A DNA stretch of 64,000 nt from Algoriphagus lutimaris (GCF_017051705.1 NZ_JAFIDJ010000001.1:1951786-2015785), one strand, 5' to 3'. Counted from the first letter of the stretch, positions 36,217-45,672 are shown. Notes: generated from the sequence alone by a model not told the origin. Translations and numbers: made by a program.

Positions 36217-36293
36217 TTGTAGTTATGAATTAATAGTTCAAATACTTTCTTAAGCCATCAATCAAAAAGTCCTGCAAGACTTTAGATTTTTCT

Positions 36294-36301
36294 TACTTTT
36301 G
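36294..36301 (+). promoter_or_regulatory. Putative promoter (-7 element) of threonine dehydrogenase gene
   Basis: TACTTTTG fits TAnnTTTG and lies 68 bases before the preferred start. No clear -33 element. Confidence 0.35.
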
Positions 36302-36369
36302 CCATCGCATTCCCAAATATAAACAAAAACCTAAAGCAGGGCTTTGGGTGTTTTTTGAAAGAATTTAAA

Positions 36370-37317
36370 ATGGAAAAAATCCTTGTAATCGGAGCTGCGG
36401 GACAACTTGGTTCCGAACTGACAAAATCTCTAAGCGATCTATATGGTGGTGAGCAAGTTATCGCCACAGACTTGAACGAAGCAGCCAAATCCAAGTTTGA
36501 TTACTGCCGGTTTGAAGTGCTTGATATTATGGATCAGGAAGCCGCAAAAGATTTGATAAAGAAGGAGAATGTAAAGCAGATTTATCACTTAGCAGCAGTA
36601 CTTTCCGCTACAGGCGAGAAAAAACCTCTGTTTGCGTGGGATTTAAATATGGAAAGCCTACTTTTTGTATTGGAAATGGCTCGGGAATTTAAACTAGATA
36701 AGGTTTATTGGCCTTCTTCCATAGCTGTATTCGGTCCAAACACTCCTAAAGTCAATACCCCTCAGTATTGTGTAAAAGAACCCAATACCGTATATGGGAT
36801 CTCTAAGCAGGCGGGTGAAAGATGGTGTGAGTATTATTTCCAAAAATACAATGTGGACGTAAGAAGCCTTAGGTATCCTGGATTGATTGGCTACAAATCC
36901 TTACCGGGAGGCGGAACTACCGATTATGCAGTGGATATTTATCATAAAGCTATTGCAGGCGAAAAATTCAATTGCTTCTTGCGAGAAGACAGTTACCTTC
37001 CTATGATGTATATGCCTGATGCCATAAAAGCAACCTTGGACCTCATGCATGCACCTTCTGAATCAGTTAAAATTAGATCCAGCTATAATCTATCTGCCAT
37101 CAGCTTTGCTCCAAAAGACATCTACCAAAGTATTTTGAAGCATTACCCTAACTTTGAAATTGAATACCATCCAGATTTCAGACAAGCAATTGCCGATTCC
37201 TGGCCAGACAGCATCGATGACAGCCCAGCACAAAATGACTGGGGCTGGAAACCTGACTATGATCTAGACAAGATGACAAAAGATATCTTGGATAATCTTC
37301 CAAATTTTTCTTTTTAA
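36370..37317 (+). CDS. tdh: L-threonine 3-dehydrogenase, SDR (epimerase-like) type
   Basis: 315 residues from the ATG at 36370; an in-frame TTG five codons earlier is less likely. An extended SDR: GAAGQLG (8-14) binds NAD, and Ser117 with YGISK (Tyr142, Lys146) forms the active site. It oxidises threonine to 2-amino-3-ketobutyrate. This SDR type, unlike the zinc enzyme of E. coli, is known from psychrophilic and other Bacteroidota. Its divergent neighbour Kbl completes the route to glycine. A strong terminator follows. Confidence 0.88.
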   Translation: MEKILVIGAAGQLGSELTKSLSDLYGGEQVIATDLNEAAKSKFDYCRFEVLDIMDQEAAKDLIKKENVKQIYHLAAVLSATGEKKPLFAWDLNMESLLFVLEMAREFKLDKVYWPSSIAVFGPNTPKVNTPQYCVKEPNTVYGISKQAGERWCEYYFQKYNVDVRSLRYPGLIGYKSLPGGGTTDYAVDIYHKAIAGEKFNCFLREDSYLPMMYMPDAIKATLDLMHAPSESVKIRSSYNLSAISFAPKDIYQSILKHYPNFEIEYHPDFRQAIADSWPDSIDDSPAQNDWGWKPDYDLDKMTKDILDNLPNFSF

Positions 37318-37325
37318 GAAACTCT

Positions 37326-37361
37326 AAAAGACTTGAAACATTCCTTTCAAGTCTTTTTTTT
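37326..37361 (+). terminator. tdh terminator
   Basis: GACTTGAAA (37330-37338) pairs with TTTCAAGTC (37345-37353) and eight T follow; A bases before the left arm lengthen the stem. Confidence 0.88.
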
Positions 37362-37439
37362 GGTCTATTTTGATATGAGAAGGGACTTGATTTTTGAAGT
37401 AGTTTTAAAATAACTATTTTTCGAATCAGCATTAAATCC

Positions 37440-40178
37440 ATGTCAAATAATCGCATCATATTACTTCTTTCTATAGCGGTCTTCCTGACTGTAATGGGAT
37501 TTCTTCTATTTGGAAAAACACAGGAAGTAGACTTTAGTACCCAAATCAAACCCATCTTAAACAAACATTGTATATCCTGCCATGGCGGTGTAAAAAAAAG
37601 TGGTGGATTTAGTGTATTGTTTGAAAATGAGGCATTAGCAGTAACAGAATCTGGACATCCTGCGATCATTCCCGGAGACCCCAACAACAGTGAATTAATT
37701 AAAAGACTGACGGAGTCTGATCCTGAGCTAAGGATGCCTTATGAAAAACCTCCTCTTTCTCAAGAAGAAATTGATTTACTTAAATCTTGGATTAATCAAG
37801 GCGCAAAATGGGGGAAACATTGGGCTTACGAACCGGTGCAAGAGCCTGCTTCTCAAGAAATCAAACTGGAAGCTGGAATAGGATCAGAAAAAACCAATTC
37901 TAATTCCAATCCAATCGACTTTTATGTAGAGAAAAAACTAGAAGAACTGGATTTGAAATTTTCCCAAGAAGAAAACCCTAACAAACTTTTACGAAGAGTT
38001 TCCTTAGACATAACTGGCCTACCTCCTTCCGATTCATTGGTATCACTTTATGAGAATGAGAAGATATCCTACGAAGAAGTGGTCGATTATTTATTGGAGC
38101 AACCTACTTATGGTGAAAATTGGGCGAGTTGGTGGCTAGACTTGGCAAGGTATGCTGATACAAAAGGATATGAGCGAGATGTTACAAGAACTCTTTGGCC
38201 TTTCCGGGACTATGTAATCAATTCTTTCAATAAGGATAAACCTTTCGATGAGTTCACCATTGAACAATTGGCAGGTGATTTATTGCCTAACCCAACGACT
38301 GAGCAATTAACGGCTACTGCCTTCCACCGAAACACCATGAATAATGATGAAGGTGGAACCCAAGATGAAGAATTTAGAGTTTCGGCCGTTCTAGATCGCC
38401 TAAATACTACCTACGAGGTATGGCAAAGTACCACCATGGCCTGTGTACAATGTCATAGCCATCCTTACGATCCTATCAGGCAGGAGGAGTTTTATGAATC
38501 TGCCGCTTTTTTTAATAATACTCGTGATGAAGACACCCATGACGAAGAGCCGAAGCTCCGATTTTATTCGGATGAGGATAAAATTGATGTAGCGAACATT
38601 GTGAATTGGGTAAAGGATCTCCAAGGAGCTGAAGAGGCAAGAAAGAGAAATGATTTCTTAACCTTTTTTGAACCAAAATATGAGGCACATATAGCGACAG
38701 ATTTTGACAAAGCTGAATTGATCGATACCAAATGGCTAGGCATGTGGCCTGGAGGGTCTGCATATTTAAGAAATATTGACACCCAAGGCTCAGATCAACT
38801 ATTAATAGATTATTGGACTAGCATTGACGGAAGCAAGATCACCATTCAAAAAGATGGTCCAGAAGGAGAAGTCCTGAGCACCTTTACCATTAATAAAACA
38901 AATGGCGAAACCATATCTGCATTTCCTTTCAAGCCAATTCATGGTATCAATGATTTATTTATTTCGGTGGTCAGCCCAAATGCTAAACCCCAGCAAAATA
39001 CTTCCGCCATCGTTTGGTTTGCATTTGTACCTACCCTTCCCGGAAAAGAAAAAGAAGGATATAAACCTATTCAAGAAACCTGGGAAAAACTACTGAAATT
39101 TAAAGGAACGAAGCTTCCGATCTTGATCGAAAATCCGGATTACATGAAGCGAGAAACCCGAATTTTCGAACGGGGGAATTGGTTGATGCTTGGAGACAAG
39201 GTTAATCCAAACACCCCCGATGAGTTAAACCCTTGGAAAGAGGAATGGCCAAAAAACAGACTGGGATTCGCATATTGGTTGACGGATAAGAAAAACCCAT
39301 TAACCTCTAGAACATTTGTAAATCGAATTTGGGATCAACTATTTGGAAGAGGCTTGGTCAGCACATTAGAAGACATGGGCACACAGTCTGACCCTCCTTC
39401 GCATCCTGAACTTTTGGATTACCTAGCTTGGGTCACTATGAACGAGTATGACTGGAGTATGAAAAAACTCATCAGGGAAATCGTCACTTCCAGAACCTAC
39501 AAGCAAAGTTCGGTAGTCTCTCCTACACTTTATTTTATAGATCCTCAAAACAAATGGTATGCACGAGGACCAAGGATACGTTTGAGTGCGGAGCAAATTC
39601 GCGATCAATCTTTGGCAGTCTCTGGATTGCTTTCCAAAAAAATGTTTGGGCCAAGTGTAAAACCTCCTCAACCTGAGGGAATTTGGCAGACAGTTTATAA
39701 TGGAGAATCCTGGACCGAAGCGGAAGGAGAAGATAGATATAGAAGAGGAATTTACACATTCATCAAAAGGACAAGCCCCTACCCTTCGTTCATCACTTTT
39801 GATGCAGGAAGTAGAGAGGTATGTCTAAGTAGAAGAATCGTTACCAATACCCCTCTCCAAGCCTTGGTAACTTTAAACGATCCAGTCTATTTAGAAGCTG
39901 CTGCGAATTTGGGTAATATCATGAAGACAAAAGATTCGAATCCTTCTAAAGCAATCTCTTTTGGGTACGAAAAATTGATGCTAACTCCTATCAGTGATCA
40001 GAAACTAGCTGCCTTGACCTCTTTGTATGAAAGTTCTTACCAAGAGTTTAAAAAAGATACAGCCGCAATGAATGCTTTTATAAAATTAGAGGATGTGAAG
40101 ACCACCCCTGAGTTAGCAGCCATGGCCGTAGTGGCAAACGCATTATTGAATTTAGATGAATTTCTAACCAAACCATAA
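37440..40178 (+). CDS. Planctomycete-type cytochrome protein, DUF1549/DUF1553
   Basis: 912 residues. A membrane anchor or signal (about 5-24) is followed by a PSCyt1 haem-site domain, NKHCISCHGG with Cys44, Cys47, His48. DUF1549 (about 155-360) follows, with a second CxxCH site in MACVQCHSHPYDP, then a carbohydrate-binding-like middle part and DUF1553 (about 590-870). Such proteins are abundant in Planctomycetes and present in Bacteroidota. They are periplasmic and linked by context to polysaccharide or sugar oxidation. First gene of a four-gene operon; one base separates it from the DUF1501 gene. Haem binding is inferred from CxxCH. Confidence 0.9.
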   Translation: MSNNRIILLLSIAVFLTVMGFLLFGKTQEVDFSTQIKPILNKHCISCHGGVKKSGGFSVLFENEALAVTESGHPAIIPGDPNNSELIKRLTESDPELRMPYEKPPLSQEEIDLLKSWINQGAKWGKHWAYEPVQEPASQEIKLEAGIGSEKTNSNSNPIDFYVEKKLEELDLKFSQEENPNKLLRRVSLDITGLPPSDSLVSLYENEKISYEEVVDYLLEQPTYGENWASWWLDLARYADTKGYERDVTRTLWPFRDYVINSFNKDKPFDEFTIEQLAGDLLPNPTTEQLTATAFHRNTMNNDEGGTQDEEFRVSAVLDRLNTTYEVWQSTTMACVQCHSHPYDPIRQEEFYESAAFFNNTRDEDTHDEEPKLRFYSDEDKIDVANIVNWVKDLQGAEEARKRNDFLTFFEPKYEAHIATDFDKAELIDTKWLGMWPGGSAYLRNIDTQGSDQLLIDYWTSIDGSKITIQKDGPEGEVLSTFTINKTNGETISAFPFKPIHGINDLFISVVSPNAKPQQNTSAIVWFAFVPTLPGKEKEGYKPIQETWEKLLKFKGTKLPILIENPDYMKRETRIFERGNWLMLGDKVNPNTPDELNPWKEEWPKNRLGFAYWLTDKKNPLTSRTFVNRIWDQLFGRGLVSTLEDMGTQSDPPSHPELLDYLAWVTMNEYDWSMKKLIREIVTSRTYKQSSVVSPTLYFIDPQNKWYARGPRIRLSAEQIRDQSLAVSGLLSKKMFGPSVKPPQPEGIWQTVYNGESWTEAEGEDRYRRGIYTFIKRTSPYPSFITFDAGSREVCLSRRIVTNTPLQALVTLNDPVYLEAAANLGNIMKTKDSNPSKAISFGYEKLMLTPISDQKLAALTSLYESSYQEFKKDTAAMNAFIKLEDVKTTPELAAMAVVANALLNLDEFLTKP

Positions 40179-40179
40179 A

Positions 40180-41685
40180 ATGAAACAAGTCGAAAAGTTA
40201 TTAAATGAGCTGACCCAGCAAAAGCTGGAAAGGCAAACACGACGACATTTTCTAATGGATTGTGTTAGTAAAATGGGAGGTCTGGCTTTGGCTCCTTTGA
40301 TGTTTGGATGTGACACAGGCACGGCAAAAAAATCCGGCGGTCTTGATCTAAGTCAGAGGGATTTAAATCCTTTAGCTCCATTACCTCCTCCATACGGAGG
40401 CAAAGCCAAATCAATTATTTACTTGCATATGGCAGGTGCCCCTTCCCAATTGGAGTTATTTGACTACAAGCCCGAATTGGCAAAATATCATAATCAACCT
40501 TGCCCGGAATCCTTATTGGAAGGAAGAAAATTTGCTTTTATCCGTGGGGTCCCGAACTTATTGGGACCTCAAGCTAACTTTGCCCAACATGGAGAGTCTG
40601 GTGCATGGGTATCTGATTTCTTACCTCACTTCTCCAAAGTGGTAGATGAGGTAGCCTTCTTAAAGGCTGTACATACCGATCAATTCAATCATGGTCCTGC
40701 CCAACTTTTTATGCAGACAGGAAGCCCAAGATTAGGCCGCCCTAGTTTGGGTAGCTGGGTAACCTATGGATTGGGAACAGAAAATCAAAACTTACCCGGT
40801 TTTGTAGTATTGACTTCAGGAGGAAAAACTCCTGATGCTGGGAAAAGTGTATGGGGAAGTGGATTTCTCCCCTCCGTATACCAAGGTGTTCAATGTAGAT
40901 CCAAAGGCGATCCTGTACTTTATCTCCAAGACCCAGATGGAATGTCCAGAGACATGAAGAAAAACTTGATTTCGGCAATCAATACGGTCAATAAAGAAGA
41001 ATTCAACAATTATGGAGACCCTGAGATTTTGGCTAGAATAAATCAGTATGAGATGGCTTACCGGATGCAGATTGAGGTACCTGAGGTAATGAACATCAAT
41101 GATGAACCTGAGTACATTCATGACCTCTATGGAACCAAACCTGGTACAGAATCTTTTGCTAATAATTGCTTGTTAGCCAGAAAACTGGTAGAAAAGGGAG
41201 TTCGCTTTGTACAGCTTTATGATTGGGGATGGGATACGCATGGTACTGATCATGATGGTTCCATCGATATGGGACTTAGAAATAAATGTAGAGAGATTGA
41301 TCGTCCCATGTCAGCACTTCTTCTAGATCTAAAACAACGAGGTTTACTGGAAGATACCTTGGTAGTCTGGGGCGGTGAATTCGGAAGAACTCCCATGCAG
41401 GAAAACCGTGAAGGAAAAACCCAAAGCTTTTTGGGTAGAGACCATCATGGAGATGCCTTTACCATGTGGATGGCAGGAGGTGGAATCAAGAAAGGAGCCA
41501 GTTATGGATTGACGGATGACTTTGGATTCTCAGGGATAGGCGAACAGGTGTCTGTTCATGATATTCATGCGACTATCTTACATTTAATGGGTTTTGACCA
41601 CGAACAATTTACATACGAATTCCAGGGAAGGCCATTCAGACTCACTGATGTAGAAGGTGAATTAATCAGAAAAATTTTAGCATAA
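40180..41685 (+). CDS. DUF1501 protein, Tat-exported, sulfatase-like fold
   Basis: 501 residues. The N-terminus has a twin-arginine signal, RQTRRHFLMDC (Arg21-Arg22), then a weak hydrophobic stretch and MFGC (Cys44), a possible lipobox, so it is exported folded. DUF1501 proteins are alkaline-phosphatase/sulfatase-superfamily relatives: SIIYLHMAGAPSQLELFD near the start, then GWDTHG, WGGEFGRTP and RDHHG supply the likely metal ligands. It nearly always accompanies a DUF1549/DUF1553 partner, as here. Substrate unknown. It ends two bases before the next gene. Confidence 0.88.
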   Translation: MKQVEKLLNELTQQKLERQTRRHFLMDCVSKMGGLALAPLMFGCDTGTAKKSGGLDLSQRDLNPLAPLPPPYGGKAKSIIYLHMAGAPSQLELFDYKPELAKYHNQPCPESLLEGRKFAFIRGVPNLLGPQANFAQHGESGAWVSDFLPHFSKVVDEVAFLKAVHTDQFNHGPAQLFMQTGSPRLGRPSLGSWVTYGLGTENQNLPGFVVLTSGGKTPDAGKSVWGSGFLPSVYQGVQCRSKGDPVLYLQDPDGMSRDMKKNLISAINTVNKEEFNNYGDPEILARINQYEMAYRMQIEVPEVMNINDEPEYIHDLYGTKPGTESFANNCLLARKLVEKGVRFVQLYDWGWDTHGTDHDGSIDMGLRNKCREIDRPMSALLLDLKQRGLLEDTLVVWGGEFGRTPMQENREGKTQSFLGRDHHGDAFTMWMAGGGIKKGASYGLTDDFGFSGIGEQVSVHDIHATILHLMGFDHEQFTYEFQGRPFRLTDVEGELIRKILA

Positions 41686-41687
41686 AC

Positions 41688-42563
41688 ATGCGATTGATCA
41701 ATAAGACAATCCTACTCCTAGTTTTAGGATTACTCCCACTTACCCTGTTGGCCCAAAATAAACTAATGTTCTTCCAAACTGATTGGGGAAATGAGTTGCC
41801 TATGGATGAGTTTTTGGCCAAGGTAAAATCCGATGGCTATGATGGGATTGAGGTTTGGATGCCTGGATCTGGTGAAGCCAGAACTAACTTAAAAGTAGGA
41901 CTGGAGAAGTATCAATTGAAAGTCATTTTCCTCCATGGAACCAATAGAGGACTTCCATTTAAGGAAGCTTTAAAATCCTATGAAGCTGGATTGAAAGAGA
42001 TTTTATCCTGGAACCCTGTCAAGGTCAATAATCATACGGGTAATGATTTCTGGACTTCTGAACAAAATCTGGAATTTATAAAATTAGCAGACGCATATTC
42101 TAAAGAATCTGGAATTCCAATCATCCACGAAACCCATAGAGGTAGATTTTCATACACCTTGCCTGCTGCGGTTTCGATGTTAGACCAATTTCCTGATTTA
42201 GAATATACCTTGGATATCAGCCATTGGATGGTAGTCCACGAACGATTAATCTCCAAAAATGATCCCAATCTTCAAAAAATCATGCCCGCTGTCAATCATA
42301 TTCATGCCCGAGTAGGTTTTGCTGAAGGACCGCAAATCAACAACCCTGCTGCTCCAGAATGGGAAAATGCAGTTAAGGTTCACTTGGATATTTGGGAAGA
42401 AATTATCCGAAATTCCAAAGATGAAATTTTCACCATTACCACGGAATTCGGTCCTCCCCCTTATTTACCTACCATTCCATTTACCAATAAACCCATTGCA
42501 GACCAGTGGGAAGCCAATGTGTATATCATGAAAGCTATCCAAGCCCGTTTCGCACATGATTGA
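41688..42563 (+). CDS. Exported sugar isomerase/epimerase-like TIM barrel protein
   Basis: 291 residues with a signal peptide (about 1-23, cut near LAQ). The body is an AP-endonuclease-2/xylose-isomerase-like TIM barrel with likely metal ligands in HETHRGRF, DISHWM, HIHARVG and TTEFGP. Most family members are cytoplasmic, but exported ones occur beside DUF1080 and cytochrome-type genes in Bacteroidota and act on 3-keto sugars or related compounds in studied cases. Third gene of the operon; its end overlaps the next gene by eight bases. Confidence 0.85.
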   Translation: MRLINKTILLLVLGLLPLTLLAQNKLMFFQTDWGNELPMDEFLAKVKSDGYDGIEVWMPGSGEARTNLKVGLEKYQLKVIFLHGTNRGLPFKEALKSYEAGLKEILSWNPVKVNNHTGNDFWTSEQNLEFIKLADAYSKESGIPIIHETHRGRFSYTLPAAVSMLDQFPDLEYTLDISHWMVVHERLISKNDPNLQKIMPAVNHIHARVGFAEGPQINNPAAPEWENAVKVHLDIWEEIIRNSKDEIFTITTEFGPPPYLPTIPFTNKPIADQWEANVYIMKAIQARFAHD

Positions 42564-43938
42564 TTTCATTTTACCTTTATTTGGAAGGTTCCACCCTATC
42601 CTTGTTCACCTACCTATAGGCATACTCGCATTTGGAATCATACTTGTTTTTCTTTCTAAAAAAGGCTCCAATCAACACTTGGATGCGATTCGACTTGCTT
42701 TTTTGCTGGGAGGAATAGCTGCAGTCCTTTCCTCTGTTTCAGGCTTTCTCCAATACCAGTACGAAGGGTTTGCCTGGGATACAGTACAGTTTCACTTTAT
42801 TCTAGGCTGGTCTACAGTGCTTGCTTCCTTTTGGCTTTTTTATGAAGTCAATAAAGAATCAGTATTTCCAAAACATTTAAAATGGAAATCCACAGGGCTT
42901 TTTGGTCTGATGCTTCTTACTGGACATTTGGGGGGAAACATTACCCATGGAGAAGAATACCTTATTGAAGTGTTACCACCAGAAGTCCTAGAGCTGATGG
43001 GCGTAGCTTTGCAGGCTGAACAAGGTTTGGTCATCCCCGAACAAGGATGGGAACAATTGGCTTATTATGATCAGGTTGTGCAACCTATCATCAATCAGAA
43101 TTGCAAGAGTTGCCATAACCCCCAAAATTTAAAAGGAGAATTAGATCTGACCTCCTACGAAGCACTATTGAAAGGAGGAGAAGGTGGAAGTGTTTTGGTG
43201 GCAGGGAATGCTGGGGAAAGCTCCTTGTACGCTCGGTTGATTCTACCAAAAGATGATGAAGATCATATGCCTCCTGAGGAAAAAAGACAACCTCAAAAAG
43301 AGGCCATAGAACTAATCAAAGCATGGATAGAATTAGGAGGAACCACCAATTCCAAACTTGGAGAATCCAATATTTCAGCAGAAACCCTCGAACCTTTCTT
43401 TCATCGGGTTGAAAAGCCATTTTACCCAGAAGAAATAGTAGAAGCCGCTTCAGCCGAAACCCTTGATCAATTAAAATTTGAGGGATTTTTTGCCGAACAT
43501 GTATCCGAAGAGTCGAATTGGCTACTAATTTCTTGTATCAATTTTCAAGACTTTAACAATCAGGACTGGACTAAATTAACCCCTATAAAAAACCAAATTG
43601 TTTACCTTGATTTGACAGGCACAGAAATTTCAGACCCCATACTGGACAGCATTTCGAGCCTTCCAAATTTGACTGTTTTGAAGTTAAACCAAACGGGGAT
43701 TTCAGGTTCCACCTTAGCAGCTTTAAATTCAAATCAGCATTTAAAAAATCTTTATCTGAATAAAACAGCCATCAGTATTGACCAACTGAATCTTCTGAAT
43801 AATCATCCCTCTTTGGAAAAAGTTTTTGCATTTGAAACGCCCCTATCAGAAGCTGAAATCCCAAAGGACCTCAGCTTCTACTTAGAAAATGATTTATATC
43901 AACTTCCGCCTCTTCCCACTGATACGATTGAATATTAA
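42556..43938 (+). CDS. DUF2231-like membrane protein with CxxCH site and leucine-rich repeats
   Basis: 460 residues with three parts. Residues 1-130 are four membrane helices of the DUF2231-like kind, with His13, His18, His80 and His124 in or near the helices as possible haem-b ligands. Residues about 165-260 are a PSCyt1 domain with CKSCH (183-187). Residues about 340-440 contain leucine-rich repeats (LDLTGTEISDPILDSIS, LKLNQTGISG, LYLNKTAIS). The design suggests a membrane electron carrier that docks to a partner through the repeats. Last gene of the operon, starting inside the sugar-isomerase gene. Its stop overlaps the facing Spx-like gene by four bases. Confidence 0.85.
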   Translation: MIDFILPLFGRFHPILVHLPIGILAFGIILVFLSKKGSNQHLDAIRLAFLLGGIAAVLSSVSGFLQYQYEGFAWDTVQFHFILGWSTVLASFWLFYEVNKESVFPKHLKWKSTGLFGLMLLTGHLGGNITHGEEYLIEVLPPEVLELMGVALQAEQGLVIPEQGWEQLAYYDQVVQPIINQNCKSCHNPQNLKGELDLTSYEALLKGGEGGSVLVAGNAGESSLYARLILPKDDEDHMPPEEKRQPQKEAIELIKAWIELGGTTNSKLGESNISAETLEPFFHRVEKPFYPEEIVEAASAETLDQLKFEGFFAEHVSEESNWLLISCINFQDFNNQDWTKLTPIKNQIVYLDLTGTEISDPILDSISSLPNLTVLKLNQTGISGSTLAALNSNQHLKNLYLNKTAISIDQLNLLNNHPSLEKVFAFETPLSEAEIPKDLSFYLENDLYQLPPLPTDTIEY

Positions 43939-44288
43939 GCCAACTGTTCACTGATCGCTTCTGGATCAAAGCCTAATGTCAAAGCTCCATTAGGATAGAC
44001 GATGACAGGGCGTTTAATCATGCTGGAGTGATCAATCAATAAGTCTATTGCTTTGGAAGAATCATTTAAAGACTCTTTGGTTTGATCATCTAGTTTTCGG
44101 AAGGTCATTCCTTTCCTGTTGATCAATGAATCCAAATCCGTCTTAGTCAAGAAACTTTCTAATAATTCTTTGGTAGGTTTTTGTTTTTTGTAATCGAAAA
44201 ACTCGTAATCAACTCCCTTTTCCTGAAGGAATTCAAATGCCTTTTTCATCGTATTACAATTCTTGATTCCGTACACTTTTACTGCCAT
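43935..44288 (-). CDS. ArsC/Spx-family protein (YffB-like)
   Basis: 117 residues, thioredoxin-like fold. CNTMKKA (11-17) has the single Cys11 of this group, and RPVIV with its cis-Pro lies near residue 93. The lack of a CxxC and the length fit YffB/MgsR/Spx-like proteins better than true arsenate reductase, which carries three Arg ligands not all seen here. It may be a glutathione- or thiol-dependent reductase. It is a single gene; no ars genes are near. Confidence 0.85.
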   Translation of the reverse strand: MAVKVYGIKNCNTMKKAFEFLQEKGVDYEFFDYKKQKPTKELLESFLTKTDLDSLINRKGMTFRKLDDQTKESLNDSSKAIDLLIDHSSMIKRPVIVYPNGALTLGFDPEAISEQLA

Positions 44289-44378
44289 GTTGCTATAATT
44301 TTAAAACAAATTTAAGGGTTATATCGAAAGCTGTATTAATTTGAAGTTGATTGATTTTATTTCCTGAAAAACGAAAAA

Positions 44379-45461
44379 TTGAAAGACTCGAGAAAACTGG
44401 ATCATTGCCTCAATTGTGGCAAAATGCTTACGAATGAAGATAATTTTTGCCCATTTTGTGGGCAAGAAAATGTTGACCAGCGGGTTACCATTATCCGGTT
44501 TTTAAAAGACTTTGTTTCGAATTATTTAAACTTTGAAACGGTCTTTTTCCAAACACTTCCGGTGTTCTTATTTCATCCCGGGAAACTTACCAGCACATTT
44601 AATGAAGGAAAAAGAAGAAAATACATTCATCCCATCCGTTTGTATTTAATCACCTCCCTTTTTTACTTTTTTATCGTCTCCTTAGTCATTCCTGCAGATC
44701 TAGTAGATCGGATCATGAGTGGCGAAATTACTTCAGAGGGGATTGAAAAAGATAGTCAGGGATTAATGAAGATAAATTCGAGAGCAAGTGAAACATTCGA
44801 TTCCCTAAAGAAAACCGGTCAACTGGATGAAATAAAAAATCTTGGAATCAATTTGGACTCCATGCAGTTGAACGCCGAAAACCTGGAAAACATAGATCAG
44901 TTGGCTCAAGATTCAATAAAAAGCTCCCAAAACCTGTGGAAAAGACTAAGGGCAATGTCAATTGACCCGGAAGTTTCGGATTCAGCCTTTTCTGAAGCAT
45001 TATCCCAAACATCCTTCAATGTTTCAATAGGTCTGGATGTGCCTCAAAAAAGGAAATTCGTAGCCAATTCCAGTCTGTTCATTTCAAGCGCTGCCCAGAA
45101 CCTTCCCTTGATGATGTTTTTATTATTACCATTCTTCGCTTTTCTTTTATGGCTTTTAAATATCCGAAGTAAGAAATATTATGTAGAACATTTAATCCAT
45201 GGACTTCATATTCATTCGTTTGCCTACGTTCTTTATGGATTGGCAATTCTCTGGATGTCAAAATTGCAAATAGCTATTCCATTGACTTTCTTATTGGCCT
45301 TTATTGGAGTCTCAACTTACACCTACTTATCCATGTTGAATGTTTCCAAACAAGGTTGGTTTGTAACACTAATTAAATTCTGGGTTTTAGGTCTATTTTA
45401 TTTTACAGGCTTGGCTTTCGCAATGATTTTTGAGTTATACATTTCCCTGAAAACCTTTTAA
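44379..45461 (+). CDS. DUF3667 membrane protein with zinc ribbon
   Basis: 360 residues from a TTG start at 44379; no in-frame ATG precedes the zinc ribbon and a stop lies at 44352. The N-terminal zinc ribbon is CLNCGKML then CPFCGQ (about 10-33). A first membrane helix near 85-105 is followed by a soluble, acidic, helical insertion of about 125 residues, and three to four helices fill 240-355. DUF3667 proteins are widespread in Bacteroidota and have no known function. Confidence 0.82.
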   Translation: MKDSRKLDHCLNCGKMLTNEDNFCPFCGQENVDQRVTIIRFLKDFVSNYLNFETVFFQTLPVFLFHPGKLTSTFNEGKRRKYIHPIRLYLITSLFYFFIVSLVIPADLVDRIMSGEITSEGIEKDSQGLMKINSRASETFDSLKKTGQLDEIKNLGINLDSMQLNAENLENIDQLAQDSIKSSQNLWKRLRAMSIDPEVSDSAFSEALSQTSFNVSIGLDVPQKRKFVANSSLFISSAAQNLPLMMFLLLPFFAFLLWLLNIRSKKYYVEHLIHGLHIHSFAYVLYGLAILWMSKLQIAIPLTFLLAFIGVSTYTYLSMLNVSKQGWFVTLIKFWVLGLFYFTGLAFAMIFELYISLKTF

Positions 45462-45493
45462 AAAAAAAGAAAACCTGCATGAAACAGGTTCCC
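45462..45493 (-). terminator. Orphan minus-strand terminator-like hairpin
   Basis: On the minus strand AACCTG and CAGGTT (45472-45490) form a 6-base stem followed by a long T-rich run. On the plus strand no U-run follows. hemL already has its own terminator about 160 bases earlier, so what this hairpin ends is unclear. Confidence 0.5.
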
Positions 45494-45643
45494 AAAAAAT
45501 AGAAGAAAAAATGGTTTTAATATCAATTTAAACTAAGCAACCTCCTCTTCCTTTTGCTTATCAATTAAATCAAATATACGTGTTCAGGCCTTCCTAGGAA
45601 ATACTCATAATTGGGTATTTTTGGCGAGTTTTCTATTTTTTAG

Positions 45644-45669
45644 AAAAAAAACCGGCACTAGGCCGGCTT
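45644..45669 (-). terminator. hemL terminator
   Basis: CCGGC (45652-45656) pairs with GCCGG (45662-45666); on the minus strand eight T follow. It lies a few bases after the hemL stop. Confidence 0.8.
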
Positions 45670-45672
45670 CTA

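Noticed and set aside
37178-37687. 169-codon minus-strand frame across the tdh terminator
   Set aside because: It crosses a strong terminator and the starts of two well-supported genes; no domain is visible.
37440-43938. Recent transfer of the cytochrome operon from Planctomycetes
   Set aside because: Base composition and codon use look like the surroundings; these families are also native to Bacteroidota.
43935-44288. Arsenate reductase arsC
   Set aside because: The single Cys and context without ars genes fit an Spx/YffB-like protein better.
45530-45585. Minus-strand string reading TRIFDLIDKQKEEEVA before a stop
   Set aside because: It looks protein-like but has no start codon: a TGA lies directly upstream. 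It may be a remnant; I cannot support a gene.
45616-45623. TATTTTTG as a plus-strand -7 element
   Set aside because: No plus-strand gene follows; the region is the end of hemL.
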